Source: Tupaia tana (Eukaryota > Chordata > Mammalia > Scandentia > Tupaiidae). From it: a DNA stretch of 64,000 bases. Position numbers and translations under genes: made by a program. The stretch lies in assembly GCA_026018925.1 (NCBI GenBank), contig JAKSZU010000029.1, positions 9,399,378 to 9,463,377 of the forward strand, in the 5' to 3' direction. Below are positions 48,901-60,042 of the stretch, in pieces. Position 1 is the stretch's first letter. Every line of letters begins with the position of its first letter. The notes under the pieces are model-generated. The model worked only from the letters and a program-made list of their open reading frames with translations. It ran no database searches and was not told where the DNA came from.

Positions 48901-49360
48901 TTTAAAGAAGTAGAGAAACTATAAATAGTGTCTAGCTTCTTAGTTTTTCAAACATTTGGCACATTTCAGGTACTTTTAGGTGGCTTTTTCTATATTTTAT
49001 ACACTATTATGTTAACTCTGAAAAAATTGTTGTTAAATATGCTTTAGTTTTAAATTAAATATTTAACTCAAATCTAGTCAATTATTGGCAGCATCAAGTC
49101 ATTTTACAAGTTTGTAAAAAACATTTTTCTCTGTAGTTAATTGGTCTTCATAATTTTCCTTTTCCCCTTGGAAATTCTCAGTTTTTAAAAAAATATTTGC
49201 TAAAAGTATATTTTGAGTTTTAAAAACAGCTCATTTTTTGGTTATTAATTTAGTGTCATATATTGTCTTTAATTGTTTCTAGATTCTCTTTGTAATTGTT
49301 CTGGTGTTAATTTCTTAAATTGCAACCTTAATTTAAACATTTACAGTGTTTTTTCTTTTC
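48901..49360. other. Unassigned AT-rich stretch
   Basis: Nothing recognised with confidence. Confidence 0.35.
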
Positions 49361-49362
49361 TT

Positions 49363-49604
49363 TTTTGAAAGGTTGTTGTCATAATGTTTGTACCGTTGAG
49401 AGAGACATCATGAAAGGAAAAGTGAGAATTCACCCCCCAAGAAGGTATGGCCATGCTGCAACCCATTCTCCTCCATTTTCTTTTTGGGAAACTGGGGTCA
49501 TCTTTACATGTGCCCAGCATAATTTTGATGCCACCAAGTTCAGGACTCAAACTACAATCAGCCAAGTGGGAATGACTTAACTGCTCCACTATCTACTTGT
49601 TCCC
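49363..49604 (-). mobile_element. SINE-L copy, diverged
   Basis: TTGAAAGGTTGTTGTCATAA to CCACTATCTACTTGTTCCC. Confidence 0.75.
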
Positions 49605-49704
49605 TGATTTGTTAATAAGGCATGTTAGACTAAAGATTTTTATACAATCAGAACTCTTTTTTTTTTTTTGAATTGGTTCTTATGTTTTATTTTTATTTTA
49701 TTTT

Positions 49705-49950
49705 TATTATTTTGCTATAGGGTGTGTGCACTCACCAGAGTAAAACAAAGAGAGAGAGAAATAGAGAATTTATACCCTGGGGAGAAGGTCATGCCATGAT
49801 TCCTTCTCTTCCATTTTGCCCTTGGGATTATTGGACAAGTAGGCATACCCTGACCTCTCATGTTTTTCAAACAACTCAGTTCAAACAACTCACTTCAACC
49901 ATGAAGTCAGCCATGTAAGAATCAGCTGCCTTAAGCTCTATGCTGAGTTA
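49705..49950 (-). mobile_element. SINE-L copy, diverged
   Basis: TATTATTTTGCTATAGGGTG to AATCAGCTGCCTTAAGCTC; the distal head is decayed. Confidence 0.75.
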
Positions 49951-50059
49951 GGAGTTAGATCCCACTCTAGGTAGATAGGAGATGAGCTCTGTATAAAGCA
50001 GTTACTGTGATTTTGCTTTCTGTGGTCTGGTGAATGTTCGTTATGCCCGCATTACTAGT

Positions 50060-50238
50060 TTTTTTGTAGTTATTTATTTAATTTTATTTATTCATTCATT
50101 TATTTTTTACTTTGACCAGAGAAAGACAGACACACAGAGAGAAAGTGAGAAAGCAAGCCACCAGGTCCAAGACTTGAACCATGGTTGGCCATGTGGGATT
50201 GTCCAGCACCTTAACCACCATGCCACCAGCTGGCCCCC
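50060..50238 (-). mobile_element. SINE-S copy
   Basis: TTATTTATTTAATTTTATTT, then TTTGACCAGAGAAAGACAG through to GCCACCAGCTGGCCCCCCC. Confidence 0.9.
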
Positions 50239-50327
50239 CCATTACTAGTTTCAAAGGAACTTATGATTCCTCATTGGCTGGCCTAAAATCAGATTGAAAA
50301 CAGTCACTATCTGGAGCAAAAATTGTG

Positions 50328-50410
50328 AGATTTAAGCCTCTAGGTCTGCGAATAGAATTGTGACCACATCAGAGTACAAGACCTTGACTGCTATTCCACT
50401 TGCTGGCTTG
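50328..50410 (-). mobile_element. SINE head fragment
   Basis: GATTTAAGCCTCTAGGTCTG to CTATTCCACTTGCTGGCT; only the tRNA-like half remains. Confidence 0.65.
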
Positions 50411-50955
50411 TGCTAGATAAAGCTTTAATCAAACTTCTGAAAGTTCTCCCAGGCCTATCTTCAAACTTGTACATAATACATACAAGTGGATTTGGCCAGA
50501 ATCTCTATTACCTGTAATGTTACTACTTAGTAATTTTCTATCCAATTACTCCCACCTTGCTCTTTGGTTGCAAATTTTTACTTATCCTTGTTATATTCAG
50601 ATTTGAAACTGATATTCTTGAACTACTGAAAGATCTCATGGCCACACTTCTCTTTTTTTAGTATTTTTTAAATTTATTTTCATAAAATATAAATTACATA
50701 AAATTTATCATCTTTCCACTCAATGTTCTAGGACCATTACCTTCACGCATCTTCATGAATCCTTTCATCTTGTAAGACTAACAAACCTACAACTATTATT
50801 ATACAATAATGTCAAATCTTTGCATTCCTCCCACCTGACCCAGCCTCTGGCAAACCATCATTCTTTCTGTACTTATTATTACTAACCTGAACATCCCATG
50901 ACTGTTTTTACAGTGAAAACCAGTCCAAAAAAAGTTTTAAATCTACTTTAAAAAA

Positions 50956-51225
50956 TCGGGAACCAGCAGTTAGCATAATGGCTATGTCGCTGGACTCCCA
51001 CGTAGTTGACCGCGGTTCACGTCCCGGACCCGGTGGCTTAGAACTCACGCCGGGCGCGTGTGCGTGCGTGCCCAAGATCCCGAGAGGAGAATGGAGGAGA
51101 AGGGATTGCGGCATGACCATCCCCCCTGGGGGGTGATTTCTCGCTTTCTGTCTCTATGTCTCTCTCTGTCTGTCTGGCGAGCGCACGCACCCTCTAGCGA
51201 AAAACCTCTCCAAAAAAAAAAAAGA
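50956..51225 (+). mobile_element. SINE-L, young copy with empty paralogous site
   Basis: CGGGAACCAGCAGTTAGCAT to CCTCTCC plus A-run. AAAAAAT-type flanks. Arm 1 continues without it (TTTAAAGAAATCGATTC on the reverse strand). Subfamily GGGAACC / CTCTATGTCTC. Confidence 0.94.
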
Positions 51226-52379
51226 AAAAAAATTGATTTGAAGATATTGGATAAAGTGGGGTGAGAAAAGCTTTATTTTGGTCCATCATTGTAAGCTTAT
51301 GGTCCACAGAAATGGGAGTTTCAGTGGGGAAGAGAAATTGGGCTCAACTTCAAATACAGCATGGGCAGTGGAAATTAACAGCTAAGGAGCCATGTGGTGA
51401 TTATCAGATGGAAAATGACTAAAGAAACATTAGGAATATGAGAGATTCTGGATAAGCTGAAATAATAGGATTCTTGCTGAGGACACAGGGTGATCAGACA
51501 TCACACAGGGGACAGTGGACCACAAGAAACCTAATCACTTATTTAAAATGATCTGATATTTAGTTTGGGGCTTCTTGCTAAACTACTTAGCAGGGTTATT
51601 TGCTCAAAGGGGATTTTACAAGGAAGTATGCAGAGGAAACTAAAAGATTGAGAGGCCTGACTAAAGTTTGATCAAAGCAAAACTTTGACACATTTTAACC
51701 ATGTCCAAGTATACGCAATTTAGTACTATTCAATATGTTTCTATTACTGTGCAACCACTCCAGTCACTTTTACAAGATGGAAAGAGTCATACAGATAGCA
51801 GTAGTATTTGTTAGACAAAGTGAGTGCACACAGAAAGTCTGGTCATCTCACTTTTCACATTGTAGCTCATAGTGACTTCCACCAGCCTGTTCCTGTCACC
51901 ACTGAGCAGCAACCTTACATCCCACCCACCATGGTTTGTTCTACCTGGGTCATGATGTTAGGCAAACCAAAATTAAAATCAGCCCAATACCAATTCACCT
52001 TGGGTTGCATTTCTGGACCAGTGCATGTTCTGCCTCAGAACCTCTTGGCTAACGCTGGCCACAAAAGCTGTGATCAACATCCAAAGAGGATCTTAGAAAT
52101 TTTATAACCACCCAGGACTATGTTGTGCCTCAACACACTCAGAACTTTCACATGCCTCCTGTCCAACCTAGGTCATTTCGATTCTCAAAGTAAACTTGGA
52201 CATTTTACCAGAGGTACACTTGCAGAGCCCTCTCAGTACATATGAATAGTTCCCAGGCTCTGAAATGCCTTAGAATTTTTTTGTTTTGTTTTAGTTTGTT
52301 AGGCATTTATGGTATGTTTTATTTATTTTTATTTTTAATTTATTTTATACACTTAATTTATACATCTCTTAGCTTGTAA

Positions 52380-52720
52380 GTTAAATTTATCCAAAATGAA
52401 TAAATGTCCCACCAGAGCAGGTGAGGATACAAAACACATTATCATCAACATATTATAATCCATTTCTGTATCCCCGAAATGCCTGCCTAGTTTCCTCCAT
52501 AACTTCTTTCCTTACACTGTCCCCTTTCTCCCATCCTCTTCCCACATTGTCTCTAGTACCTATAACCATTTTCAATGTTTATATGGCCTATAATCTTTCA
52601 GTTTCCACTATGCTTTGAAACACTTTTTCTGTTGTCTTGCCTTCCATGAAAGTAGAAGCTAGAAAAATTTCTATATTTATTTTTGCCAAAACCAGTGGTT
52701 ATATTCTGTTGCATCTTTAA
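52380..52720 (-). mobile_element. L1 3' end in duplication arm 2
   Basis: Reverse complement of 9750-10110, with TTAGCTTGTAAGTTAAATTT at the element's 3' side. Confidence 0.75.
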
Positions 52721-52756
52721 ACATCAAACATAGAACACAGAAATAAACTTTTGCTA

Positions 52757-52920
52757 GGGCCAGCAGATGTTTTAATAGTTATTCCAGTGGCCTCCCATAT
52801 ATTTGAATGCACTTCAAGTCCCAGAGTCACAGACTTAAAACTCAAGCCAGTATGTGTACATGTGTCCTCAAGATCCCAAGAGAACAGTGGAGACGAAGGG
52901 ATTGTGGTGATGGCCACACT
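52757..52920 (+). mobile_element. SINE-L copy shared by both duplication arms
   Basis: AGGGCCAGCAGATGTTTTAA to GTGATGGCCACACTTCTC; 3' part missing. Orthologous within the duplication to 9545-9720. Confidence 0.85.
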
Positions 52921-52978
52921 TCTCACATTTATTTTGAGATTTTAAGGGAAGCTTTCTTTACTGAGCTATAAAATATAT

Positions 52979-53148
52979 GGAGAGATCAAGAGGTGGCATG
53001 GTGATTAAGGCATTAGATTCCCACAAGGCTGACCATGGTACATGTCTCAGGCCTGGATGCTTGAAAATTATGACAGAAAATGTGCATGCATGTCCAAAAT
53101 CTTGAAAGGAGAATAGAGAAGTGATTGAGGTGTGGCTATCATCACTGG
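52979..53148 (+). mobile_element. SINE-L copy, 3' truncated
   Basis: GAGATCAAGAGGTGGCATGG to GGTGTGGCTATCATCACTGG. Confidence 0.75.
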
Positions 53149-54428
53149 TTTATATATGGTGGTAGCCTTTGGATACCTATGGTTTCTCTACAAACACATT
53201 TCTACCGTCTCTAGTCAGCAGTGAGCACCCAGAGTCAGCACCTTGATTCTAACATTAATTTCATGTCAGGTGCTCAGTGTCACAGTATGCATACAAGCCT
53301 CACTATATGGGTTTGGTGGAAAAAGTGCTATGGTACCAACAATCTCACTTATTCTGAGTTTCCAAAGACTGAACATGAAGACAGTATTGATGGAGTGGAC
53401 AACAAGCTATATTTATTCTCTGTTCTGTCTTAAAAGAAATGGAGAAACACTAAAAATGAGAAGAAGAAAGACAGTAAAAGGATAACAAGGCATCCTGAGT
53501 TCACGACTGTGCTCTTCTCTCATTTCTGTGCATACTTGATTATTCCCAATGTGATTAATAACACACACACATATGCCAAGTACATTATTACACAGATATA
53601 AACACATTTACACATACATATAACCATCAACTTACTGAGGTCTTGACACTACTTGAGGTGGCCTCATCAGAAAATGTAGTTGGCTTACAGTTTCTTTCTC
53701 TTCCATGGTATGAAGAGGAAAAAATCCACCCAGTACCAGGTCCCCATCCTTGTAGACACTTCCAGTATCTACGACAGCTAAAATGTGTCACCTTACATGC
53801 CATTTGTAAAGGCTGCAGAAGTACCAAGACACAAATCAAAGGTAATGACATGTCTGAGCTGGCCCAACATAGATAAAAAGTCCTATGTGTGGGAGCTGAG
53901 AAGGAGATGAAACTGGATTGTGTCTTCAGCCTCAGCCCTCTGTTGGGAGAGTCAAGTCTGTGGAGGGCACAGAGGATTCACACTTCCGCCTGCTGCCTTC
54001 AACCTGTATAAAATGTGTTCTAAACTGGCATGACAGGCAGGGACATAACAAGAACTTTTAAAAAGGCATTTCTACAGGAGCCATGGTGCTGAGACTTGTG
54101 CTTTATCTGAAAAGATCTGGTTTCCCTGTCTTTTTATTGTTTACTTAAGTTCTATCCAGGGGCTCTGGGGATCTCTTTGCCCTGGGGTTCTGCACCTGTC
54201 ACCTTTCATTTTAGTGAAAAACAATTTTGGAAAAATATGTTTTGCACTGTTTTTCTTCCCCAGACTTTATGATTTCATAATGAGCAGGTAAGACTTTGGG
54301 GACCACCCCATCCTGAGACAACAAGCTTTATAATTTTGTGACTAAGAGAGGCCAAAGTATTTGTATCACACAACTGTTCTTATTAAAATGGTTAGTGACT
54401 TTTAAAAATGGTGTTAAAATATACAAAA
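53149..54428. other. Unassigned stretch
   Basis: About 1.3 kb without SINEs. Several short ORFs (53221-53485, 53627-53876) show no family that I recognise. A TATAAAA near 54008 is isolated. Confidence 0.35.
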
Positions 54429-54429
54429 G

Positions 54430-54678
54430 TTGGACTAGCAGGTGACATAGTAGTTAAGGCACTGGACTCCCACATGACTGATCATGGTTTGAGCCCTGGA
54501 CCCTGGAGCTTAAAATTCATGCTGAGCACTTTTGCATGAATGCAAAAAATCCTGTAATGGAGGAAAATGGGGAAGGGATTGTGGTGTGGCCATCCCCTCT
54601 TGGGGGTGAGTTCTCACTTTTCTCTGTCCTTTGGCAATCACATGTGCCCTACAGCAAAAGTACCTCTCTTAAAAAAAT
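54430..54678 (+). mobile_element. SINE-L copy, diverged
   Basis: GTTGGACTAGCAGGTGACAT to GTACCTCTCTTAAAAAAATT. Confidence 0.83.
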
Positions 54679-55205
54679 TAAATCCACAATAGTCTAATTC
54701 TGTATGATTACTTAGCAAGGAAGGAAAGGAATAATATCAGTCATTGGTGTCTTCCTAACTAGTGTTCAGAAGGCATTTCATTACTATATTCAATATCATT
54801 CTCAGGTCTGCTACAACAACATGGCACAAATGAGCCTTTTAACTTACAAAAAAGTAGGCTAGTTTCCAGAGAAGATTAGATTATTCTTAAATTCCAGTGC
54901 TCCACAAAATTAATCACATACCCCTGAGAATATCCTCTGCTCTGTCCACTGATAATTCAAGTGTCAAGTACTCATTATATAGTTTAATAATTTATAACTA
55001 AAAATAACTCTATTCTTGACCTAGCATTTATAAACTCTTGTCATATTTTTTATCTTACCAGTTTTTATAGAAAATATTCTTGAAAATTTTTATGACTTGT
55101 TCATTCATTTATTTTTTTCTTATTTTTATAAATATATGATATGCAGAAAGATATTTTAACTGCTGTAAACTTTGTGGGATGACTAAATTGGGCCATTTAG
55201 CATGT
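54679..55205. other. Unassigned stretch
   Basis: AT-rich; possibly further L1 but not recognisable. Confidence 0.35.
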
Positions 55206-55209
55206 ATTA

Positions 55210-55365
55210 CCAGGGCTGGCAGGTGGTGGGGTGGTTAAGTTGTTGTATTCCCACATGGCTGATTGCAGTTTGAATTTCAGACTTCGTGACTTGGTTTCTC
55301 ACTTTCCCTCTCTCAACTTGGTCAAAATTAAGAAATAGTAATAAATAAAATAATTCTTTGAAAAC
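55210..55365 (+). mobile_element. SINE-S copy
   Basis: CAGGGCTGGCAGGTGGTGGG to AATAAATAAAATAATTCTTT. Confidence 0.83.
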
Positions 55366-55544
55366 AACATATATATTACCTCACAACTTGTTTCTGCATT
55401 GAGAATACAATATCTACTCTCAGGGAATTTTTTCAGGTATACAATATAATGTAATTCATTGCACTGACTTGATGTATATTAGAACCCTTGAACTCATTCA
55501 TATTCTCTATCTGAAATACTGTGTTTTTGGAGCAACATTTTTAT

Positions 55545-55793
55545 TTCATTTTTAGAGAGAATTTTGCTATAGGGCATAGGTGTTCACTGGAAAGACAGAG
55601 ACAGACAGAGAAAAATCAAGAAATCACCCCTAGGGTGGATGCTCACACTGCAATCTCATCTCCATTCTCCTCTTGGGAGTTTGGGCTAACACACACACAT
55701 GCCTGGCATGAGTTTTAAGCCACTGGGTGAGGGACTCAAATTGCGGTGTACCTGGGAGCCTAGCGACCTAACCATTACACCATCAGCTTCTTC
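55545..55793 (-). mobile_element. SINE-L copy
   Basis: TTTAGAGAGAATTTTGCTAT to TTACACCATCAGCTTCTTCC. Confidence 0.82.
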
Positions 55794-55997
55794 CTTGATC
55801 AACATTTTTAAAACCTGGCTATCCTCAACCCGTAGTAGCTGTCATATTATTCTCTGCTTCCTGCAATTTTAGTTTTTAATGCTCTACTTACATGTAAAAT
55901 GATGAGGTATATGTCTTTGTGTACCTGAATTATTTCAATCAGCATAATGTCCTCCAAGATCATCCTTATTGTTGAAATAACAGAATAATATGTTTTG

Positions 55998-56215
55998 TTA
56001 CTTATAGGGTGCATGTGATCACCAAAGACTGAGGGAAAGAGAAACATTTCCCAATGTAGCTTCATCGTGCTTCAATACCTTCTCCATTTCTCTATTCTGT
56101 CAGGGTTTTGAGAATGCACACACACATACATAATGTGTTTCTTAAGCCACCAAAAGTGGAATTTAAGCCATGGTCAGTTATGTGGAACACTGATCTTTTA
56201 AACATTAGGTTATGG
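55998..56215 (-). mobile_element. SINE-L copy, decayed
   Basis: TTTTGTTACTTATAGGGTGC to AGTTATGTGGAACACTGATC. Confidence 0.68.
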
Positions 56216-56305
56216 AGTTGGAATGCAGAATTCTTTTTTAAAGGCTGGATAATATTCTATTGTACACATAAAAGGTTTTCTTATTTATTTTTAAAATTTT
56301 ATTTA

Positions 56306-56570
56306 GGGAACCAGCAGTTAGCGTAATGGCTATGTCGCTGGACTCCCACGTAGTCGACCGCGGTTCGCGTCTCGGACCCGGTGGCTTACAACTCACGCCG
56401 GGCGCGTGTGCGTGCGTGCCCAAGATCCCGAGAGGAGAATGGAGGAGAAGGGATTGCGGCGTGACCATCCCCCCTGGGGGGTGATTTCTCGCTTTCTGTC
56501 TCTATGTCTCTCTCTGTCTGTCTGGCGAGCGCACGCGCCCTATAGTGAAAAACCTCTCAAAAAAAAATTT
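56306..56570 (+). mobile_element. SINE-L, youngest-looking copy
   Basis: GGGAACCAGCAGTTAGCGTA with most CpGs kept (GTCGACCGCGGTTCGCGTC), ending CCTCTC plus A-run. AAATTTTATTTAG / AAATTTTTATTTAG flank it. Subfamily GGGAACC / CTCTATGTCTC. Confidence 0.94.
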
Positions 56571-56584
56571 TTATTTAGAATTAT

Positions 56585-56738
56585 TTTTTATTTAACTCTA
56601 TTTATTTATTTATTTTAATTTGACCAGAGATTGACAGAGTGAGAGAAAGAAAGCAAGCCACCAGGCCCGAGACTTGAACCATGGTCAGCCATGTGGGAGT
56701 CTAGTGCCTTTCACCACCATCGCACCTGCTGGACCCAA
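56585..56738 (-). mobile_element. SINE-S copy
   Basis: TTTATTTAACTCTATTTATT, TTTGACCAGAGATTGACAG to CGCACCTGCTGGACCC. Confidence 0.88.
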
Positions 56739-56749
56739 ATGGTTTTCTT

Positions 56750-56930
56750 AAAAATATTTATTTAATTTATTAATATTCTTATTTAATTTTCTATTGGATA
56801 TGTGCTCACCAGAGAGAAACAGATAGCACAAGAGAGAGGGAATGTGAGAGAGCAAGCTGACAGCTCTGGGACTTGTGGTCAACCATGTGGGACCAGCACC
56901 TCAAACACCACAGCACTTGCTGGTCCCCGT
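56750..56930 (-). mobile_element. SINE-S-like copy
   Basis: AAATATTTATTTAATTTATT, GGATATGTGCTCACCAGAG to ACAGCACTTGCTGGTCCCC. Confidence 0.82.
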
Positions 56931-57249
56931 AACATGTTTTTACCCACAATTTGTGTATGATGGTTTTGTTAAAGTCTTATCATGACTGTTATAAATAAAT
57001 TTGCAATGAACATGGAAGCATAAATATAGTGTTTGATATATTAAGGACATACTATTGCCTATATCCAGGAATGCAATTGGGGGAAGTCACTATGGTAGTT
57101 CTATTTTTAATTTTCTGAAAAACCTTAGAAAACTATTTTCCATTGTGTTTAACCAATTTATGTTTTTACTAACAATGATCAAATGTTCCCTTTTCTTCTT
57201 GTATTTATTGAATTGTATTTTTTTAAGAATAGCTATCTTAAGAGATGTG

Positions 57250-57418
57250 AGGTGATGGCTAGCAAGCAGTGTTGTTGTTGAGGCAATGAACTTCCACATG
57301 GCTGACTATGGTTTGAGTGTTGGAACTGGTGACTTGCTTTCTCACTTTCCTTGTCTCTCTCTCTCTGGTCAAACTAGAAAATAATAGCAAACATATATAT
57401 AAAATAAATTTTAAAAAA
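57250..57418 (+). mobile_element. SINE-S copy
   Basis: GTGATGGCTAGCAAGCAGTG to CTGGTCAAACTAGAAAATAA. Confidence 0.82.
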
Positions 57419-57420
57419 AT

Positions 57421-57687
57421 TTGAGAGTTTTTTGTTGTTGTTGTTGCTGCTGTAGGATGTGTATGCTCACCAGAAAAACAGAGAGAGACAGAGAGGCAGA
57501 AATCGAGAAATCACTCCCCAGGGGGGATGGCCATACTGCAATCCCTTCTCCTCCATTCTCCTCTCGGGATCTTGGGCATGCATGCATATGCACCTGGCAA
57601 GAGTTTAAGCCACTGGGTCTGGGAATCGAACCACAGTCAACTACATGGGAGTCTAGCAACATAGCCATTATGCCAACTGCTTGTCCC
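57421..57687 (-). mobile_element. SINE-L, young copy with trinucleotide run
   Basis: TTTTTTGTTGTTGTTGTTGC at the 3' end (TTG repeat), full body, and head GCCAACTGCTTGTCCC. Subfamily GGGACC / GTTTAAGCC. It abuts the left duplication of composite copy B. Confidence 0.92.
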
Positions 57688-58189
57688 AATAAAAAATATT
57701 TTTAAGAAAAAGAGGTGTGAGCGGCCCTTATCAAAGCTGCAGCTGCTTCCGCGTAGCTGCTGTGGTCAAAGAGGAGCCCAGAGTGAGTTTCCCCGACGGT
57801 CGCCGTCCGGCCTGCCATGGCCGGTGTGCAACATTGTGGGGAAAAACATCCGTGGGTGTGGCCGGGGCCTGGGAAGTTCATTGGGGACAACCCTGCTGTG
57901 TTGGCCTTGCAGGGGGACGAGCCCGGACAGCAGCCATGTCTCGGAGGGAGGACCCTGGACTGCCATGACCAGTGAGAACAGCGGCGGCCCTGGCCGGCAT
58001 GGTTCCCGGCAGGTGGCTGCAGAGCCAAGGGGCCCTTTGCTCCCGGAGCGCTCGGACCAAGGCCTGCGTTTCTGGGAGCCGGTTCTGCAGAGCTGGGAGA
58101 CACAGGAAGAAGGGCAGCACAAGGAAAAGCAGAATTCCTGGTGGCAACAGCTAATGTAGCTCTGAGTGGCCAATAAAGAGTCTGGCAGG

Positions 58190-59200
58190 ATGCCCCTGCG
58201 TGGCGGCGGGCCTGGCCGGCGCAGTGGGCCGGGGCTCTGCACCACGCGGGCCGGGCCGGCGCGGCGGGCCGGGTCTCTGCGCCCCGCGTTCCCCTGCATG
58301 GCGGGCTGGGCCGGCGCGGCGGGCCGGGGCTCTGCGCCCCGTGTGCCCTTGCGTGGCGGCCGGTCGGGCCGGCGCAGCGGGCCGGGGCTCTGCGCCCTGT
58401 GTGCCTCTGCACGGCAGGCCGGGCCTGCGCGGCGGGCCGGGGCTCTGTGCCCTGCGTGCCCCTGCGCGGCGGCGGGCCTGGCCGGTGCAGCGGGCCGGAG
58501 CTGTGCACCACGCGGGCCAGGCCGGCGCGGCGGGCCGGGTCTCTGCGCCCTGCGTTCCCCTGCATGGCGGGCCGGGCCAGCGCGGTGGGCCGGGGCTCTG
58601 CGCCCCGTGTGCCCTTGCGCGGCGGCCGGTCGGGCCGGCGCAGCGGGCCTGGGCTCTGTGCCCTGCGTGCCCCTGCACGGCGGCAGGCTGGGCCAGCACG
58701 GCGGGCCGGGGCTCTGCGCCCTGTGTGCCCCTGCACGGCAGGCCGGGCCTGCGCGGCGGGCCGGGGCTCTGTGCCCTGCGTGCCCATGCGCGGCGGCGGC
58801 CAGGCGCAGTGGACCGGGCCTGCGCGATGGGCCGGGGCTCTGCGCCCCTTGAGCCCCTGCGCGGCAGGCCGGGGCTTTGTGCCCCGTGTGCCCCTGCACG
58901 GCGGGCCGGGCCTGCGCGGCGGACCGGGACTTTGAGCCCCGCGTGCCCATATGCGGTGGTGGGCTGGGCTGGCGTGGCGGGCCGGGGCTCTGCGCCCCGT
59001 GTACCCCTGCATGGCGGCGGGCCGGGCGGGCGTGGTGGGCCGGGGCTCTGCGCTCCACGTGCCCCTGCAGGGCGGGCCGGACGAGCGCAGCGGGCCAGGG
59101 CTCTGCGCCCTGCGTGCCCGTGCGCGGCGGCCAGTCGGGCCGGTGTGGCAGGCCGGGGCTCTGCGCCCCACGTGCCCCTGCACGGCGGGCCTGTGCGTGG
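58190..59200 (+). repeat. 55-60 bp CpG-rich minisatellite of composite copy B
   Basis: About 17 units built on GCGGGCCGGGGCTCTGCGCC followed by CCGTGTGCCCCTGCACGGC. Unit length varies by short indels. Traces of the same motif occur at the 5' end of copy A (46895-46960). Confidence 0.95.
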
Positions 59201-59309
59201 GCCCTGGGCCCACTCTCGTTCCCCCCCCGCCTGTGAATGGCCACCAGGCCTGTGTGTGACCCCAGGCCTGCGTGTGGTCCCTGGGCCTGTGCCTGCGTGT
59301 GGCCACCGG

Positions 59310-59753
59310 CCACAGGCGGCAAAATGAAGCCGAAAACTAGGATTAAGAACTTGCTACTACAAGCAACAGAAAGAAACTTTAGCTGTCTTAAACCAATTGA
59401 GAAATATATTGTATTGGAGGATTTTCCCTGTCTATGGACAGTGAGAAGATGATGGTTACCAGCCCTGCATTACCTCAGGGAAAAACAAGAACTACTGTAC
59501 GATTCTAAAGGAAGTCAGATACCTGAGGATGACTCACGCTGTAGATCCCCACAACACCATTCCTGGTAATCACAAGATGGATGACATGCCACATCAACTG
59601 ATAATCACCTCTGCTTTCCAGAATCGCTTTCCTGAAACTGTATTCCATGGAGACACACCTACAATTGTGGAACTGCATGAGACCCACCCTTAATCCAACC
59701 CTGAATAGAACCTATGCTCCCTATTGTTAAAAACTATATGAGCTGATAATTGA
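59310..59753 (+). mobile_element. Shared 3' tail of the composite element (copy B)
   Basis: Collinear with 47581-48022 along its whole length, with scattered substitutions only. Followed by an A-run and then by L1 sequence rather than by the insertion end. Confidence 0.88.
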
Positions 59754-59763
59754 AAAAAAAAAA

Positions 59764-60042
59764 AAAGAAAGAAACTGAAAGAACTGGAAGATACAATAGC
59801 AGGGATGGCAACTGCAGATACTAGAGACAGTATGGGAGAGGTAATGGGAATGAGTAATTGAGGGCGGAAGGGAGGGATTCAGGGAACAAACAACACACTT
59901 AACAGACACAAAAATGAAAAGTTGTCTGTGGATGATAATGTATATGGTATAATCATTGTCTTGACTAATGTGCACTGTATTCATGCTGGGAAAAACCATG
60001 TTGTACACTGTAAAGAGGTGCAATGATTAAATGTAAAAAAAA
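59764..60042 (+). mobile_element. L1 3' end carried by composite copy B
   Basis: GAAACTGAAAGAACTGGAAG, then ACACAAAAATGAAAAGTTGT and AACCATGTTGTACACTGTAA, as in 32055-32340. It gives the element a second, terminal poly(A). Confidence 0.85.

Larger units (their letters stand above)
50660..52920 (-). repeat. Inverted segmental duplication, arm 2
   Basis: Reverse-complement partner of 9545-11810, about 39 kb away. Collinear over unique DNA, an L1 3' end and a SINE-L. The 52-kb copy of that SINE has lost its 3' part. The private SINE-L at 50956-51225 is absent from arm 1 at the matching point (near 11510). Confidence 0.88.

Noticed and set aside
53221..53876. Possible exons of an unknown gene
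   Set aside because: Several short ORFs overlap in different frames without convincing splice sites or a recognised family.
57702..59327. ORFs of 375-534 codons on both strands, rich in Pro, Ala, Arg and Gly
   Set aside because: They run through the CpG-rich minisatellite, exist in several overlapping frames on both strands and have no domain. Open frames are expected where stop codons are rare by composition.
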